Source: UBA952 sp044361535
GTDB lineage: Bacteria > Bacteroidota > Bacteroidia > Flavobacteriales_D > Crocinitomicaceae
Direction: 5' to 3'
DNA: 64,000 bases
Assembly (NCBI GenBank): GCA_044361535.1
Contig: JBIKIQ010000003.1
Coordinates: 186,001-250,000, forward strand
Shown: positions 63,692-64,000 of the stretch, piece by piece
Layout of the letters: every line of letters begins with the position of its first letter
Numbering within the stretch: position 1 is the first letter of the stretch
Program-made: the position numbers and the translations under genes
The notes under the pieces: model-generated
The model's database searches: none
What the model saw: the letters and a program-made list of their open reading frames with translations, nothing else
Told to the model about the DNA's origin: nothing

Positions 63692-63707
63692 GTTGGCCCA
63701 CTAGGGC
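63681..63707. mobile_element. attR core (27 bp, 3' end of intact tRNA-Gln)
   Basis: Identical to 26589-26615. The tRNA is complete on this side. Confidence 0.85.
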
Positions 63708-63765
63708 TCGAACCTAGACTCTTCTGGACCAAAACCAGACGTGTTGCCAGTTACACCATGGGCCA
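63693..63765 (-). tRNA. tRNA-Gln (anticodon TTG)
   Basis: 73 nt. Acceptor stem TGGCCCA/TGGGCCA, anticodon stem TCTGG/CCAGA around loop TTTTGGT with anticodon TTG, T arm CTAGG-TTCGAGC-CCTAG, and D arm with GGTGTAACTGGCAACAC. No encoded CCA. Target of the element. Confidence 0.97.
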
Positions 63766-63935
63766 TTGCGGGTGCAAATTTAAAAACTTCTTTTGAAAAA
63801 TCTAAAAAAATGATAAAAAAAATATCGCAAATACCATTTTTATGCTTTAAATAAGGGATCAAAAATGGTTTTAATCTCATTTTACCAATTCAAACTAAGT
63901 ATTTATTATCTTCGCATTCTAGAAAATAGTAAACG

Positions 63936-64000
63936 ATGACAAATTATAAGAAAATCAACACAGTTTTAGGTTGGATAGTTTTTTTAATTGCTACTTCCGT
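63936..64000 (+). CDS. DUF2723-type membrane protein, 5' end only
   Basis: ATG at 63936, open to the right edge; about 21 residues starting MTNYKKINTVLGWIVF. This opening (KKINxxLGWxVFLIA) is characteristic of DUF2723 membrane proteins of Bacteroidota, which have many transmembrane helices and resemble mannosyltransferases. Only the start is visible. Confidence 0.65.
   Translation, partial: MTNYKKINTVLGWIVFLIATS

Larger units (their letters stand above)
26589..63707. mobile_element. 37-kb integrative element in tRNA-Gln
   Basis: Bounded by 27-bp direct repeats, with a tyrosine recombinase pointing inward from the tRNA side, an excisionase-like gene, a DnaC-like ATPase and an initiator-like protein at the right end. 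Small membrane-protein genes are at the left end and a conflict/defence cargo lies between. I find no relaxase, T4SS, capsid, portal or terminase gene. It may be an integrative mobilisable element, a plasmid-like integrated replicon, or a phage satellite. Confidence 0.8.
63464..63715. repeat. Right att region: diverged direct repeat of 26373-26625
   Basis: See the left copy. It covers the integrase upstream region, the hairpin and the core, ending in the tRNA. Confidence 0.75.

Overview
The window looks like chromosome from a low-GC member of the Bacteroidota, most likely Flavobacteriales and possibly Crocinitomicaceae (the family is inferred, not shown). Evidence: promoters of the TTG-N19-TAnnTTTG type, several secreted proteins ending in type IX secretion (T9SS) C-terminal sorting domains, a PorE-like TPR/PD40/OmpA protein, an Arg-less IntDOT-like tyrosine recombinase, eukaryote-like class I ribonucleotide reductase, and a DUF2723-type protein starting at the right edge.

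Left part (1-26.35 kb) is ordinary core genome: the 3' part of mutS2; a three-gene overlapping operon of two PLP enzymes and a permuted NlpC/P60-like protein; a small lipoprotein; hemA-hemC-hemD; an FAD oxidoreductase with a ComF-type phosphoribosyltransferase; nrdB-nrdA; yidD; several secreted proteins of unknown function; a ZIP transporter, methyltransferase, FAH hydrolase and DEDDh exonuclease; an OmpA-family protein with a 2-oxoacid dehydrogenase E2 subunit; a GT2 glycosyltransferase with a membrane half; RidA; and a PabA/TrpG glutaminase.

Right part (about 26.6-63.69 kb) is a 37-kb integrative element in the 3' end of tRNA-Gln(TTG). The tRNA is intact at 63693-63765, and a 27-bp copy of its 3' end plus flank lies at 26589-26615. 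The integrase, a replication-like block (DnaC-like ATPase, initiator-like protein, excisionase-like protein) and a PGRP-type amidase sit at the tRNA end. Small membrane proteins and a 249-aa protein of unknown function sit at the other end. I see no relaxase, coupling protein, conjugation genes or phage capsid/terminase.

Between those ends is a mosaic of cargo modules, punctuated by several families of direct repeats. The modules are: a lone class III nucleotidyl cyclase; an Abi_2/AbiF-like HEPN gene behind its own small structured RNA; two paralogous copies of a T9SS-exported subtilisin plus beta-propeller pair; an orphan HsdS-like half subunit whose 3' end is duplicated twice as scars; a large protein with a decayed HD-like region and a PD-(D/E)XK C-terminus; an intracellular trypsin-like protease with a DUF6602-type nuclease; an orphan RHS tip; a secreted propeller/Cys-rich pair; a four-gene two-component module; and a Fic protein with an iteron-like operator array. 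I read it as a mobile conflict/defence island built by exchange of cassettes between shared boundary sequences. The best candidates for undescribed systems are the protease-nuclease pair, the duplicated subtilisin-propeller pair and the RNA-HEPN pair.
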